64,000 bases of DNA from Ferruginibacter sp. Lineage in GTDB: Bacteria > Bacteroidota > Bacteroidia > Chitinophagales > Chitinophagaceae. The translations under genes and the position numbers were made by a program. Each line of letters starts with the position of its first letter. Position 1 is the stretch's first letter. The notes below the pieces were generated by a model. It searched no databases. It was given only the letters and a program-made list of their open reading frames with translations, and was not told the origin of the DNA. The DNA lies in the NCBI GenBank assembly GCA_014379905.1, contig JACMKX010000102.1, forward strand, positions 1-64,000, in the 5' to 3' direction. This document shows, piece after piece, positions 54,046 to 62,139 of the stretch.

Positions 54046-54723
54046 TTAATCCCTGCTACTGATTTTTCCTAATAATCTTAAAATTTCCAGGTACAGCCAT
54101 ACCATGGTAACCATCAACCCGAAAGCTCCGTACCATTCCATGTACTTGGGAGCACCCATTTCAACACCATTTTCAATCATATCAAAATCTAAAATAAGAT
54201 TGAGTGCGGCAATAACCACCACAAATAAAGAAAAGCCAATTCCAAGCAGGCTGCCCTGGTGAAGGAAAGGCATATTATCGAAACCAAATGCACGCAATAC
54301 GAAAACGATCAAATAAAAAATTCCAATACCAACTGTAGCTGTAATTATTACTGATTTAAATTTTTCAGTTGCTTTAATAATTCGGAAACTATACAGCAGG
54401 TACATGGCAGCGGCTACACCAAAAGTTAACCCAACTGCGTTGATAATGATATTAGGCGCAACTTCCGAAAATGCAGCGCTATACATGGCCGATATAGCGC
54501 CAATGAACAAACCTTGCAACAAGGCATACAAAGGTGCCAGGTATTGTGATAGCGCAGGTTTAAAGGTGAGCACCAATGCTATTACCAAACCACCGATAGC
54601 TCCTGTCCACACCAACGGCATAATATCTCCTCCCCGTGCAAATTCTCTCCACGAATAAAAGGAAGTGCCCAGGACCATAATAAATAAGAAACCAAATTTT
54701 TGCAAGGTTCCCCTGAGGGTCAT
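54046..54723 (-). CDS. Bax inhibitor-1 / YccA family membrane protein, 5' end interrupted
   Basis: 225 residues from ATG 54723, with seven hydrophobic segments and the C-terminal LNLILDFDMIENGVE motif, which carries the paired Asp of the BI-1/YccA calcium-leak family. Upstream, the same frame holds a family-like N-terminus, MSIFKSGNPTLGENKFRSTI, starting at ATG 54813; one in-frame TAA (54745-54747) separates it from VVIHENAMTLRG. Thus the full gene was 54046-54813 and either a CAA to TAA change has cut it, or translation now begins at 54723. The rest of the gene is intact and open. Confidence 0.82.
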   Translation of the reverse strand: MTLRGTLQKFGFLFIMVLGTSFYSWREFARGGDIMPLVWTGAIGGLVIALVLTFKPALSQYLAPLYALLQGLFIGAISAMYSAAFSEVAPNIIINAVGLTFGVAAAMYLLYSFRIIKATEKFKSVIITATVGIGIFYLIVFVLRAFGFDNMPFLHQGSLLGIGFSLFVVVIAALNLILDFDMIENGVEMGAPKYMEWYGAFGLMVTMVWLYLEILRLLGKISSRD

Positions 54724-54846
54724 TGCATTTTCATGAATAACAACTTAGTCCAGTATGGTGCTGCGAAATTTATTTTCCCCTAAAGTGGGATTGCCGGATT
54801 TAAATATTGACATGGCTGAGGTTTTGTTATTTATAAAAATACGGAA

Positions 54847-55758
54847 TTATTTCTTTAGCAGGCTGCTGTCGCCAAGAGGCATCTTTTCTATTCCGGGATA
54901 GCTGTTGATAAAAGCGAAATCATATTCATCTTTTCCCTTCAGTTTGCTCACCAGATTACGGAGCGAAGAAGAATCTTTGGCGTTGCTGTACACCTGGTCG
55001 TGCGCCAGCAATACCAGGTGATCCGTGGTTTTGGTGCGGTTGTGCACAAACATGCTGTCTATTTGAGTTGCCAGTAGCTCCGGACTTTGAATGGCCTGTA
55101 ATTTATCATTGAAATGCCATTCCAGGTCCCAGCCCATAACGATGTAGCCGTTTTTTTGCAGGGCATCCGCAGCGTCTTTACTCAAATGATTATCAGTTTG
55201 CTTAATATCATTCAGCCTCCAGATATTCCGGCCCGGTGTTCTTACAATATTGGAGGAGAGAGTCAGGCTGTCTGCACATCGTTTAAAATCATTTACTACT
55301 CCACCTGGTACAGAATAAAATTTAGCGAATTTATTATGTGCATGTGTAAAGCTATGGTTGGCCAGTTCTACATAGGCTGAATTACGAACGCTGTCATAAA
55401 CATCCGCCTGTAACTTACTGCCATATACATGTTCCCCAATCACAAACAATGTGGCAGGAATTTTTTCATCATTGATGATATCCAGCACATTTTTGGTGCC
55501 CTTGTTAGGGCCATCATCAAAGGTGATATAAATGGTTTTCTTTTTCTTTTTTTTACGGAGGCTTGTTTCTTTGTCTTCCCGGGGCAATGATGCCATAATA
55601 ACGGTGCTGCTGTCTTTTTTTACCGCCATTTTCATCCGGGCATTTTGCGCATTGCGATGTTCTTTGTAAAAATAAAAGGCGGAAAAAGCGAGGGTAGTAA
55701 AGAAGGCGATTTTGGTAATGTGGGAGCGTTTTAAGTAAGCTCCGGAGTCGGGGTCCAT
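54847..55758 (-). CDS. Polysaccharide deacetylase (NodB domain), membrane-anchored
   Basis: 303 residues. One N-terminal membrane helix (about 17-30), a basic linker (RKKKKKK), and the NodB domain from 75: IYITFDDGPNKGT (catalytic Asp and metal Asp), LANHSFTHAH (metal His pair), RTPGRN and, near the end, HLVLLAHDQ. It should remove acetyl groups from peptidoglycan or another polysaccharide in the periplasm. All five motifs appear present. Start is ATG 55758. Confidence 0.87.
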   Translation of the reverse strand: MDPDSGAYLKRSHITKIAFFTTLAFSAFYFYKEHRNAQNARMKMAVKKDSSTVIMASLPREDKETSLRKKKKKKTIYITFDDGPNKGTKNVLDIINDEKIPATLFVIGEHVYGSKLQADVYDSVRNSAYVELANHSFTHAHNKFAKFYSVPGGVVNDFKRCADSLTLSSNIVRTPGRNIWRLNDIKQTDNHLSKDAADALQKNGYIVMGWDLEWHFNDKLQAIQSPELLATQIDSMFVHNRTKTTDHLVLLAHDQVYSNAKDSSSLRNLVSKLKGKDEYDFAFINSYPGIEKMPLGDSSLLKK

Positions 55759-55837
55759 AAAGTTGTTTGATTTAGAATATGAAGATAATGGAGGGAAGGG
55801 GTATGTTGCGATGGAGGGGTTGTTAATTATTTATAAA

Positions 55838-55870
55838 AGTCCATGGTCGATGGTCCATGGTACATAGACC
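55838..55870. repeat. Dispersed GTCCATA/TATGGAC repeat, copy 5
   Basis: AGTCCATGGTCGATGGTCC then ATGGTACATAGACC. Imperfectly complementary to copy 6 at 55930, 59 bases away, so the two could pair. Confidence 0.7.
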
Positions 55871-55929
55871 AGTTTGAGGGCCGAAACGCCATGCTGTTCT
55901 GGAAACAAAAGCTCTTTAAATTTTTGGAT

Positions 55930-55961
55930 GGTCTATGGACTATCGACCATGGTCTATGGAC
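55930..55961. repeat. Dispersed GTCCATA/TATGGAC repeat, copy 6
   Basis: GGTCTATGGACTATCGACC then ATGGTCTATGGAC, directly upstream of the pheS promoter box. Confidence 0.7.
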
Positions 55962-55969
55962 TTTCCCCT

Positions 55970-55977
55970 TACCTTTG
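55970..55977 (+). promoter_or_regulatory. Promoter -7 box for pheS
   Basis: TACCTTTG (TAnnTTTG) lies only four bases before the ATG at 55982, so the transcript would be leaderless or nearly so. Confidence 0.6.
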
Positions 55978-55981
55978 CGCC

Positions 55982-57013
55982 ATGGAACAGTTGTTAGCAC
56001 AGATCGATCAATATAAAAAAGAGATTAAGGAATCTATTGCCAATACAAAAGAGGAAGTAGAAGAATTTCGCATCAAATACCTGGGCAGCAAAGGCCTGGT
56101 AAAAACCATTATGGGCGAAATGAAAAATGTGGCCGTCGCGCAAAAAAAAGAAGCCGGGCAGTTGTTGAATGACTTTAAAATTTTTGTAGAAGAACGTTTT
56201 GATGAATTGAAGGGTGGTTCTCAACCCAACGCCACTACAAAAGCAGCAGCCATCGACCTCAGTCTTCCCGGAACTTCGGAAGCTATGGGTACCAGGCACC
56301 CCATCAGCATTGTTCAAAACAAAATCATTTCTATTTTTAGCCGCCTTGGGTTTGCGGTAGCAGAAGGCCCGGAAATTGAAGACGACTGGCATAATTTTTC
56401 TGCATTAAATCTTCCGGAAAATCACCCGGCAAGAGATATGCAGGATACTTTTTATATTTCTACCAACCCCGACTGGTTACTACGTACCCATACGAGCAGT
56501 GTACAAATAAGGGAAATGCAAAAAGGCAGGTTACCCTTACGCATTATTTGTCCCGGTCGTGTGTACCGGAATGAAACCATCAGCGCCAGGGCGCATTGCT
56601 TTTTTAACCAGGTAGAAGGATTGTATATCGCCGAAAATGTTTCTTTTGCCGATCTTAAACAAACCCTGTATTTTTTTGTGCAGGAAATGTTTGGCACAGC
56701 TGTAAAAGTGCGTTTCCGGCCTTCCTATTTCCCCTTTACAGAGCCCAGTGCAGAAATGGATATAAGTTGCCTGATATGTGGGGGCACAGGTTGTAATGTT
56801 TGTAAAAAAACAGGTTGGGTAGAAATCCTGGGCTGTGGAATGGTTCACCCGAAAGTGCTGGAAAATTGTGGTATAGATTCCAATAAATACACCGGTTTTG
56901 CATTTGGAATGGGTATAGAAAGAATTACCATGCTTAGCTACCAGGTCAAAGATCTTCGCCTCTTCAGCGAAAATGATACAAGGTTTCTTAACCAGTTTGT
57001 ATCTGTAACTTAA
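55982..57013 (+). CDS. pheS: Phenylalanine-tRNA ligase alpha subunit
   Basis: 343 residues, normal PheS length. N-terminal coiled coil (1-85: KKEIKESIANTKEEVEEFRIKYLGSKGLV) that contacts tRNA, and a class II catalytic core: TRHPISIVQNKIISIF, LLRTHTSSVQIREMQ (motif 2 region), FRPSYFPFTEPSAEMD and GFAFGMGIERITML (motif 3). Charges tRNA-Phe together with PheT, which is not in the window. ATG 55982 is chosen; a frame opening at 55874 is repeat-derived and lies ahead of the promoter. Confidence 0.96.
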   Translation: MEQLLAQIDQYKKEIKESIANTKEEVEEFRIKYLGSKGLVKTIMGEMKNVAVAQKKEAGQLLNDFKIFVEERFDELKGGSQPNATTKAAAIDLSLPGTSEAMGTRHPISIVQNKIISIFSRLGFAVAEGPEIEDDWHNFSALNLPENHPARDMQDTFYISTNPDWLLRTHTSSVQIREMQKGRLPLRIICPGRVYRNETISARAHCFFNQVEGLYIAENVSFADLKQTLYFFVQEMFGTAVKVRFRPSYFPFTEPSAEMDISCLICGGTGCNVCKKTGWVEILGCGMVHPKVLENCGIDSNKYTGFAFGMGIERITMLSYQVKDLRLFSENDTRFLNQFVSVT

Positions 57014-57049
57014 TACCTATAAGGTTTTTAAAAACCTTATAGGTATTAA
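57010..57049. terminator. 40-bp perfect palindrome at the pheS stop
   Basis: TTAATACCTATAAGGTTTTT followed immediately by its exact complement. It includes the pheS stop codon (57011-57013). It can fold to a 20-bp stem and probably ends transcription, but has no T run of its own after the stem; its ACCTATAAGGT core resembles a common Bacteroidota intergenic repeat (from memory). Confidence 0.65.
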
Positions 57050-57055
57050 AGCAGG

Positions 57056-57063
57056 TATATTTG
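57056..57063 (+). promoter_or_regulatory. Promoter -7 box for the lipocalin-like gene
   Basis: TATATTTG (TAnnTTTG) 41 bases before the ATG. Confidence 0.5.
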
Positions 57064-57104
57064 GCACTATAATTGGAAAATCAGTTTAAACCTTAACCAA
57101 CATT

Positions 57105-57605
57105 ATGAAAAAAATCAATCTCCTTTTGGGTGTATTAGTGGTCGCATTTATGCTCAGCTCCTGCGCTACTTCAAAAGAAACCCGCAATTACGCTAAACAA
57201 ATCGACGGGAAATGGCAACTGCAAACTGTAGTTACAGAGGGTATTGCCCTGGCCAGCCAAACAAAAGCACAGTTACTTAATGAAGCTGACCTGAGTTGCT
57301 TTGTAGGTAGTTCCTGGACATTCAACAATAAAACAAACCTGGGCACATATACCATCAATCAAAATGGCGGCGAATGTGTAGCGGTAAAAAGATATGTTCG
57401 CTGGTCTTTTTATGAGGCGGCAGGACAACCCAGTTTGTTCCAGTTTAAAAAAGTAGACGACAAATATTATAAAGATGTGGATGAAGGCAATTCCGGTTAC
57501 AGGTTTACGGTTGTTCAACTGGATAACTCAACCCTTAAATTAAAAAGCGACGTCACCTTTGAAGGTAAACCGGCGTCTTTCATCTATAATTTTGTTAGAA
57601 ATTAA
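57105..57605 (+). CDS. Lipocalin-like lipoprotein
   Basis: 166 residues; lipobox FMLSSC (Cys20). The mature part has IDGKWQLQTVV at its start, then eight or so beta-strands (GSSWTFNNKTNLGTYTIN, YRFTVVQLDNSTLKLKSDVTF), the pattern of lipocalin-like lipoproteins of Bacteroidota. Two Cys (CFVG, ECVA) may form a disulphide. Ligand unknown. Twenty-eight bases upstream of an OmpA-like lipoprotein gene, likely co-transcribed. Confidence 0.8.
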   Translation: MKKINLLLGVLVVAFMLSSCATSKETRNYAKQIDGKWQLQTVVTEGIALASQTKAQLLNEADLSCFVGSSWTFNNKTNLGTYTINQNGGECVAVKRYVRWSFYEAAGQPSLFQFKKVDDKYYKDVDEGNSGYRFTVVQLDNSTLKLKSDVTFEGKPASFIYNFVRN

Positions 57606-57633
57606 CTCTTACCTCAACTTAAAAAATAAACAA

Positions 57634-58356
57634 ATGAAAAAAATTATATCAGGTGCATCATTTGGCGTAGCAGCATTGGCATTATTATTAAGTAGTTGTG
57701 ATGCTACCCGTCAAATGAGTAAAAAAGACAAGGGAGTTGCTGTAGGTGCAGCAGGTGGTGCTGTTATTGGCGGCATTATTGGAAACAATGTTGGAAAAAA
57801 GGGTAACACAGCCCTGGGTGCATTGTTAGGCGCTGTAGTGGGCGGCCTGGCAGGAGGAATTATCGGCAACAAAATGGACAAACAGGCAGAAAAAATTAAG
57901 TCAGAGATACCGGGTGCAAAAGTAGAACGTGTAGGTGAGGGTATAAGGGTGACGTTTGATGAAGCCAATCCTGACGGATCAAAAGCAGGTGTTTATTTTG
58001 CAACAAATAAATATGATATCACTGCCAATTCAAAACTCGCTTTGGATAAAATGATAAAAATATTCAATGAATACCCTGATACCGATTTGTTGGTAGAAGG
58101 CCATACAGATGATGTTGGGAAAGATGACTATAACCTCGGCCTATCTCAACGCAGGGCAGAAGCAGTAGCCAATTACCTGAGGAATACCGGGATAGCATCA
58201 GAAAGACTGATCACCAAGTGGTACGGCGAAGCTCAACCGGTTACAGACAATACCAGTGCTGACAGTAAAGCGTTGAACCGCCGGGTAGAATTTGTAATTA
58301 CAGCCAATGCAAAAATGAAGCAGGAAGCAAAAGTGGAGGCAGAAGCCAAACAATAA
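57634..58356 (+). CDS. OmpA-family lipoprotein with glycine zipper
   Basis: 240 residues; lipobox LLLSSC (Cys22). A glycine zipper (about 35-85: GVAVGAAGGAVIGGIIGNN, GALLGAVVGGLAGGIIGNKM) precedes the OmpA C-terminal domain (about 110-230), whose LLVEGHTDDVGKDDYNLGLSQRRAEAV binds peptidoglycan, and NRRVEFVI closes it. Structure matches YiaD-type proteins: anchored in the outer membrane and attached to the wall. ATG 57634 gives the signal peptide; the longer frame reads through the preceding gene. Confidence 0.92.
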   Translation: MKKIISGASFGVAALALLLSSCDATRQMSKKDKGVAVGAAGGAVIGGIIGNNVGKKGNTALGALLGAVVGGLAGGIIGNKMDKQAEKIKSEIPGAKVERVGEGIRVTFDEANPDGSKAGVYFATNKYDITANSKLALDKMIKIFNEYPDTDLLVEGHTDDVGKDDYNLGLSQRRAEAVANYLRNTGIASERLITKWYGEAQPVTDNTSADSKALNRRVEFVITANAKMKQEAKVEAEAKQ

Positions 58357-58373
58357 TAAACTGGTTTCTTATA

Positions 58374-58454
58374 AAAAACTGCTGTGTCAGAACGTCTTTT
58401 TACAGTGACTATAGTACTGAAAAAGAAATCCGCTCTGTTAACACAGCAGTTTTT
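58374..58454. terminator. Nested two-stem structure after the OmpA-like gene
   Basis: AAAAACTGCTGTGT (58374-58387) pairs perfectly with ACACAGCAGTTTTT (58441-58454) over 14 bp; the 53-base interior contains a second stem, CTTTTTACAGT / ACTGAAAAAG (58396-58424). T-rich DNA follows. Probably a bidirectional terminator; its right arm abuts the next promoter. Confidence 0.6.
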
Positions 58455-58461
58455 ATTTTTG
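58454..58461 (+). promoter_or_regulatory. Promoter -7 box for the hydroxyacyl-CoA dehydrogenase gene
   Basis: TATTTTTG (TAnnTTTG), three bases before the ATG at 58465: a leaderless or very short-leader transcript is expected. Confidence 0.55.
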
Positions 58462-58464
58462 CAC

Positions 58465-59313
58465 ATGATCAAAAATATTGCGGTGGTGGGTGCCGGCACT
58501 ATGGGAAGTGGAATTGCCGTGGCCGCTGCCCTCAAAAATTTCCCGGTTATATTGTGTGATATTAATGACACAGTGCTTGCTGCCGCCCAAAAAAGTATTG
58601 ATAAAAATTTGCAGTATTTGGTTGACAAACAAAAACTAAATGCCGGAGAGAAAGCTGCCATTTTTCAATCTATACGTTTTACCGGTACCATCAATGATTG
58701 TAAGGCCGATATGGTTTTAGAAGCCATTGTGGAAAAGCTGGAAGTAAAAGTTTCGCTCTTTAAACAACTGGCTGCTATCAATAAAGAGGATTGTATTTTA
58801 GCCAGCAATACCTCATCTCTTTCCATTACAGCTATTCAAAAAGATATTCCCTGCCCGCAGCGGGTAGCAGGGATGCATTTTTTTAACCCGGCAAATATTA
58901 TGAAACTGGTGGAAGTTGTAAAAGGAGAATTGACTTCTGATGATAGCACCAATCAATTATTGGCACTTTGCAGGGAGATAGAAAAGGTGCCTGTGCTTTG
59001 TAAAGATGCTCCCGGTTTTATTGTTAACAGGGTGGCAAGGCACTTTTACCTGGAAGCCATGCATCTGGCTTTAACCAATAACACGCCTGTTGAAGATATT
59101 GACGCTGCTATGGAAGCTGCAGGCTTTAAAATGGGCCCTTTTAAATTAATGGACCTGATAGGAATGGATGTCAACCTGGCGGTAAGCACATCGCTGTATG
59201 AGGCATTTAACCTGGAGCCAAGATTTAAACCCTCTCCCTTACAAATTGATAAAGTAACCAGTGGTGAACTCGGCCGTAAAACAGGTAAAGGCTTTTACGA
59301 TTATAATAAATAA
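58465..59313 (+). CDS. 3-hydroxyacyl-CoA (3-hydroxybutyryl-CoA) dehydrogenase
   Basis: 282 residues, the length of stand-alone Hbd/PaaH enzymes. Rossmann motif VVGAGTMGSGIA (residues 6-17), ASNTSSLSI, the catalytic His in GMHFFNPANIMKLVE, and DAPGFIVNRV with the C-terminal dimerisation domain ending GRKTGKGFYDY. It oxidises 3-hydroxyacyl-CoA to 3-oxoacyl-CoA with NAD(P). With the fadD-like gene elsewhere in the window it suggests fatty acid turnover. ATG 58465 follows a promoter box; the longer frame extends into the upstream stem. Confidence 0.93.
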   Translation: MIKNIAVVGAGTMGSGIAVAAALKNFPVILCDINDTVLAAAQKSIDKNLQYLVDKQKLNAGEKAAIFQSIRFTGTINDCKADMVLEAIVEKLEVKVSLFKQLAAINKEDCILASNTSSLSITAIQKDIPCPQRVAGMHFFNPANIMKLVEVVKGELTSDDSTNQLLALCREIEKVPVLCKDAPGFIVNRVARHFYLEAMHLALTNNTPVEDIDAAMEAAGFKMGPFKLMDLIGMDVNLAVSTSLYEAFNLEPRFKPSPLQIDKVTSGELGRKTGKGFYDYNK

Positions 59314-59369
59314 ACTGTTGCCCGTTTGAGTTGTTGAATACTATTTAGCTGGCATGCAAAACAAATAAG

Positions 59370-60347
59370 ATGATATTAGTTACAGGTGGTTCGGGTTTGC
59401 TGGGTGCTGCATTAATTGAAACATTATTAAAGCAGGGGAAAAAAGTAAAAGCTATCTACAATAAAACAGCATTGCAACAGTTATATAATGACAACCTGTT
59501 GCAGGTGCAGTGCGATATACTCGATGTGATAAGGCTGGAGGAGGTAATGGAAGAAGTAGAACAGGTGTATCATTGCGCAGGGCTGGTGAGTTTTCATAAG
59601 AAAGATGTAGAACGTTTATACAAGATAAATGTGGAGGGTACTGCTAATATGGTTGATGCAGCTGTAAATGCGGGGGTAAAAAAAATGTTGCATGTGAGTT
59701 CCGTTGCAGCGCTGGGCCGCATCAGGGTAAACGAAGAGATCAACGAAAAAATGCAATGGACGCCTGAGACTAGCAACAGCCGCTATGGCCAAAGCAAATA
59801 TTTAGGAGAGATGGAAATGTGGCGGGGTATTGCAGAAGGACTAAATGCGGTCATTGTAAACCCAACCATTATTTTAGGCCCGGGCAACTGGAATGATGGT
59901 TCCACTGCAATTTTTAAATCAGCCTGGGAAGAATTTCCCTGGTACACAACGGGTACTACCGGCTTTGTAGATGTAAGGGATGTGGTAAATGCAATGGTAT
60001 TTTTAATGGACTCCCCGATCAGCGGTGAAAAATTTATCGTTAGTGGACACAATGAAACTTACCAGGATATTTTTAATACTATTGCAGATGCTTTTCAAAA
60101 AAAACGGCCTCATAAAAAAGTAACCCCATTTCTTGCTTCATTAATAACTACACTGGAATCTTTAAAAAGTAAATTTACCGGAAAGGCTCCCCTGGTTACC
60201 AGGGAAACAGCCGCAACAGCAATGGCAAAGGCCAGTTTTGATAGTAGTAAACTATTACAATTTTTACCCGGGTTTCAATACCATCCTTTGTCACAAACGA
60301 TTGAGTACAGTTGCAGGGCATTGCAACAAAAACTTAACAATCAATAA
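59370..60347 (+). CDS. NAD-dependent epimerase/dehydratase (extended SDR)
   Basis: 325 residues. Nucleotide-binding GGSGLLGAALIE (6-17), CDILD, YHCAGLVSF, VSSVAALG, catalytic SRYGQSKYLGE (YxxxK) and NPTIILGPGNW are the standard order of extended short-chain dehydrogenases. It resembles dihydroflavonol-reductase-like or sugar-epimerase-like family members, so the substrate is open. Fifty-six bases after the dehydrogenase gene on the same strand. Confidence 0.88.
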   Translation: MILVTGGSGLLGAALIETLLKQGKKVKAIYNKTALQQLYNDNLLQVQCDILDVIRLEEVMEEVEQVYHCAGLVSFHKKDVERLYKINVEGTANMVDAAVNAGVKKMLHVSSVAALGRIRVNEEINEKMQWTPETSNSRYGQSKYLGEMEMWRGIAEGLNAVIVNPTIILGPGNWNDGSTAIFKSAWEEFPWYTTGTTGFVDVRDVVNAMVFLMDSPISGEKFIVSGHNETYQDIFNTIADAFQKKRPHKKVTPFLASLITTLESLKSKFTGKAPLVTRETAATAMAKASFDSSKLLQFLPGFQYHPLSQTIEYSCRALQQKLNNQ

Positions 60348-60384
60348 TGTATTTTCGGGCTTCCTTTTAAACCACCAATATCTG

Positions 60385-61533
60385 ATGAAAAAATTACTCC
60401 CGCTTTTTTTATTGTTCGCCTGTAGCATTCCGGCATTTTCCCAGGGTAACTATATTATTGTAACAGGCAAAGTTTTGCTGGCTTCTACCAAACAACCATT
60501 ACAGGGTGCATCGGTATTTGCACAAAATACTACATTGGGTACGGCTACAGATGCAGAAGGTAATTTTAAATTATACCTGCCCGATGGTGGCTACAATATC
60601 GCCGTAACGTTTACAGGATATGATACAGAAAGCAGGCGCATAAGTACCAGCGATGCCAATGACAGGAGCCTTGTTTTTGAAATGAGTGAGAAACAAAAGC
60701 AAATGGAAGAAGTGGCAGTGGTAGCTACCGGCGAAGTAAAAGAAGGGTGGACAAAATATGGCCAGTTTTTCGTTAATAAGTTTATAGGACAAACAGCCAA
60801 TAGCGCCGCATGTGTTTTAAAAAATCCGGAAATACTAAGATTCTTTTTTTCTAAAAAGAGGAATCGTTTAAAAGTAATAGCACCAGAACCCCTGGTAATT
60901 GAAAATAATGCGCTTGGGTATACTATTAAATATGCACTGGATTCATTTACCTATGAATACAATACCGAAACAAGTGTTTACACCGGTTACCCTTTGTTTG
61001 AAGAAAAACAGGCAATAGATACGGTTCAAAAAATTAAATGGCAACTGGCACGGCAGCAGGCATTCAAGGGATCCATTCTTCATTTTATGCGCAGTCTTTA
61101 TGATAAAAAATTAAAAGAAGAAGGGTTTGAAATACAGTTCCTCGTTTCAATGAATGATAAAGAAAGTTCCCTGCCATTAAAAGATTTTTATGGCGCCTTA
61201 AATTATACAAAAGACGATAGCAGCCAGGTGGTGGAAGTAAAACCCAATCAGCCAAGAGTGGGCGTCATATATCTTAAAGAAAAACCAACGGAAATATACA
61301 GGACATTATATCCTGAAGAGCCCGCCGATTTTCAATTCTCTGTTATTGGATTTTTGCCCAGTGAATCCATTGGTATAGAACAAAACGGGTACTATTTTGA
61401 TCAGAACGATCTTACTATGAATGCCTGGTGGACATGGGATAAAGTGGGGGACCTTTTGCCATACAATTATGGAAGAGAAATTACAGTTTTGGCAGAGGTT
61501 CCAAAAGTGGCGGACTCACCGGTAGTACAATAA
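60385..61533 (+). CDS. Secreted protein with CarboxypepD_reg-like domain
   Basis: 382 residues; signal peptide (1-20, ending AFSQ). A carboxypeptidase-regulatory-like beta-sandwich occupies about 25-105 (VTGKVLLASTKQPLQGASVFAQNTTLGTATDAEGNFKL), followed by a 270-residue domain of unknown function (FGQ..VNKFIGQTANSAACVLKNPEILRFFF). This combination is common in Bacteroidota as surface or periplasmic proteins of unknown role. ATG 60385 is used because it begins the signal peptide; the longer frame overlaps the epimerase gene. Confidence 0.82.
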   Translation: MKKLLPLFLLFACSIPAFSQGNYIIVTGKVLLASTKQPLQGASVFAQNTTLGTATDAEGNFKLYLPDGGYNIAVTFTGYDTESRRISTSDANDRSLVFEMSEKQKQMEEVAVVATGEVKEGWTKYGQFFVNKFIGQTANSAACVLKNPEILRFFFSKKRNRLKVIAPEPLVIENNALGYTIKYALDSFTYEYNTETSVYTGYPLFEEKQAIDTVQKIKWQLARQQAFKGSILHFMRSLYDKKLKEEGFEIQFLVSMNDKESSLPLKDFYGALNYTKDDSSQVVEVKPNQPRVGVIYLKEKPTEIYRTLYPEEPADFQFSVIGFLPSESIGIEQNGYYFDQNDLTMNAWWTWDKVGDLLPYNYGREITVLAEVPKVADSPVVQ

Positions 61534-61595
61534 TTCATTTAAAAGAAGACAATAAGATGTAGCTGTTTTTAACTGGTAGCAGTCATTTTTTTCAA

Positions 61596-61952
61596 TTATT
61601 TCTTTGTGAGAAGTTTTAAAATTTGCTCACTCAATTCGTGTTGTTTCAACATAATATCAATAAACTCGCCCGGTACTGTAAAATTATTTTCTATTTTACT
61701 GAAAGTGGTATGATGACCAGTATTATTGTCTCCCACAGGTAAATCATCATCATCTGTTGAGGTTAGCCATTGCATTGAGATGTTAAATTCTTCAGCCACC
61801 CGCTGCACAAAAGGATGGTGATCTTCCATGTGTTTTTCATCATTTTCATACCTGCTGTATACCGGTTGGGATACGTTCAGTCGCTTACTCATCCTGTCCT
61901 GGTCGAGCCTATATTTTACCCTCAGCATTTTTAACCTGGTTCCAAAACTCAT
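61596..61952 (-). CDS. XRE-family transcriptional regulator
   Basis: 118 residues. Helix-turn-helix of Cro/C1 type at about 5-65: LKMLRVKYRLDQDRMSKRLNVSQPVYSRYENDEK, and a C-terminal amphipathic helix (FIDIMLKQHELSEQILKLLTKK) suited to dimerisation. It is transcribed divergently from the cassette at 62140, with an inverted repeat between them, so it probably controls that cassette and itself. Confidence 0.85.
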   Translation of the reverse strand: MSFGTRLKMLRVKYRLDQDRMSKRLNVSQPVYSRYENDEKHMEDHHPFVQRVAEEFNISMQWLTSTDDDDLPVGDNNTGHHTTFSKIENNFTVPGEFIDIMLKQHELSEQILKLLTKK

Positions 61953-61990
61953 ACAGTCATTTTTAAGGTGTTTAAAAAGGGGGGATTGTT

Positions 61991-62008
61991 CTATTCAATA
62001 AAGAATAG
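61991..62008. promoter_or_regulatory. Inverted repeat between divergent XRE gene and secreted cassette
   Basis: CTATTC, six bases AATAAA, GAATAG: perfect 6-bp arms, 39 bases from the XRE start and 132 from the cassette start. Candidate operator for the XRE protein. Confidence 0.45.
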
Positions 62009-62139
62009 CATATAAGCAAAATGAATAAAATATTCCGATAATTCAAAGGATTTTTATGTGGTAATTCATGGCCGTGGTTACAAGTCAGAAACCTACTAAA
62101 ATACCCTTTAAAGGAAGGACAGGTTTTGTTGAGAAAATT

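Noticed and set aside
55874-55981. 36-codon N-terminal extension of PheS
   Set aside because: Encoded by the dispersed repeat and located ahead of the promoter box; PheS homologues begin at the internal Met.
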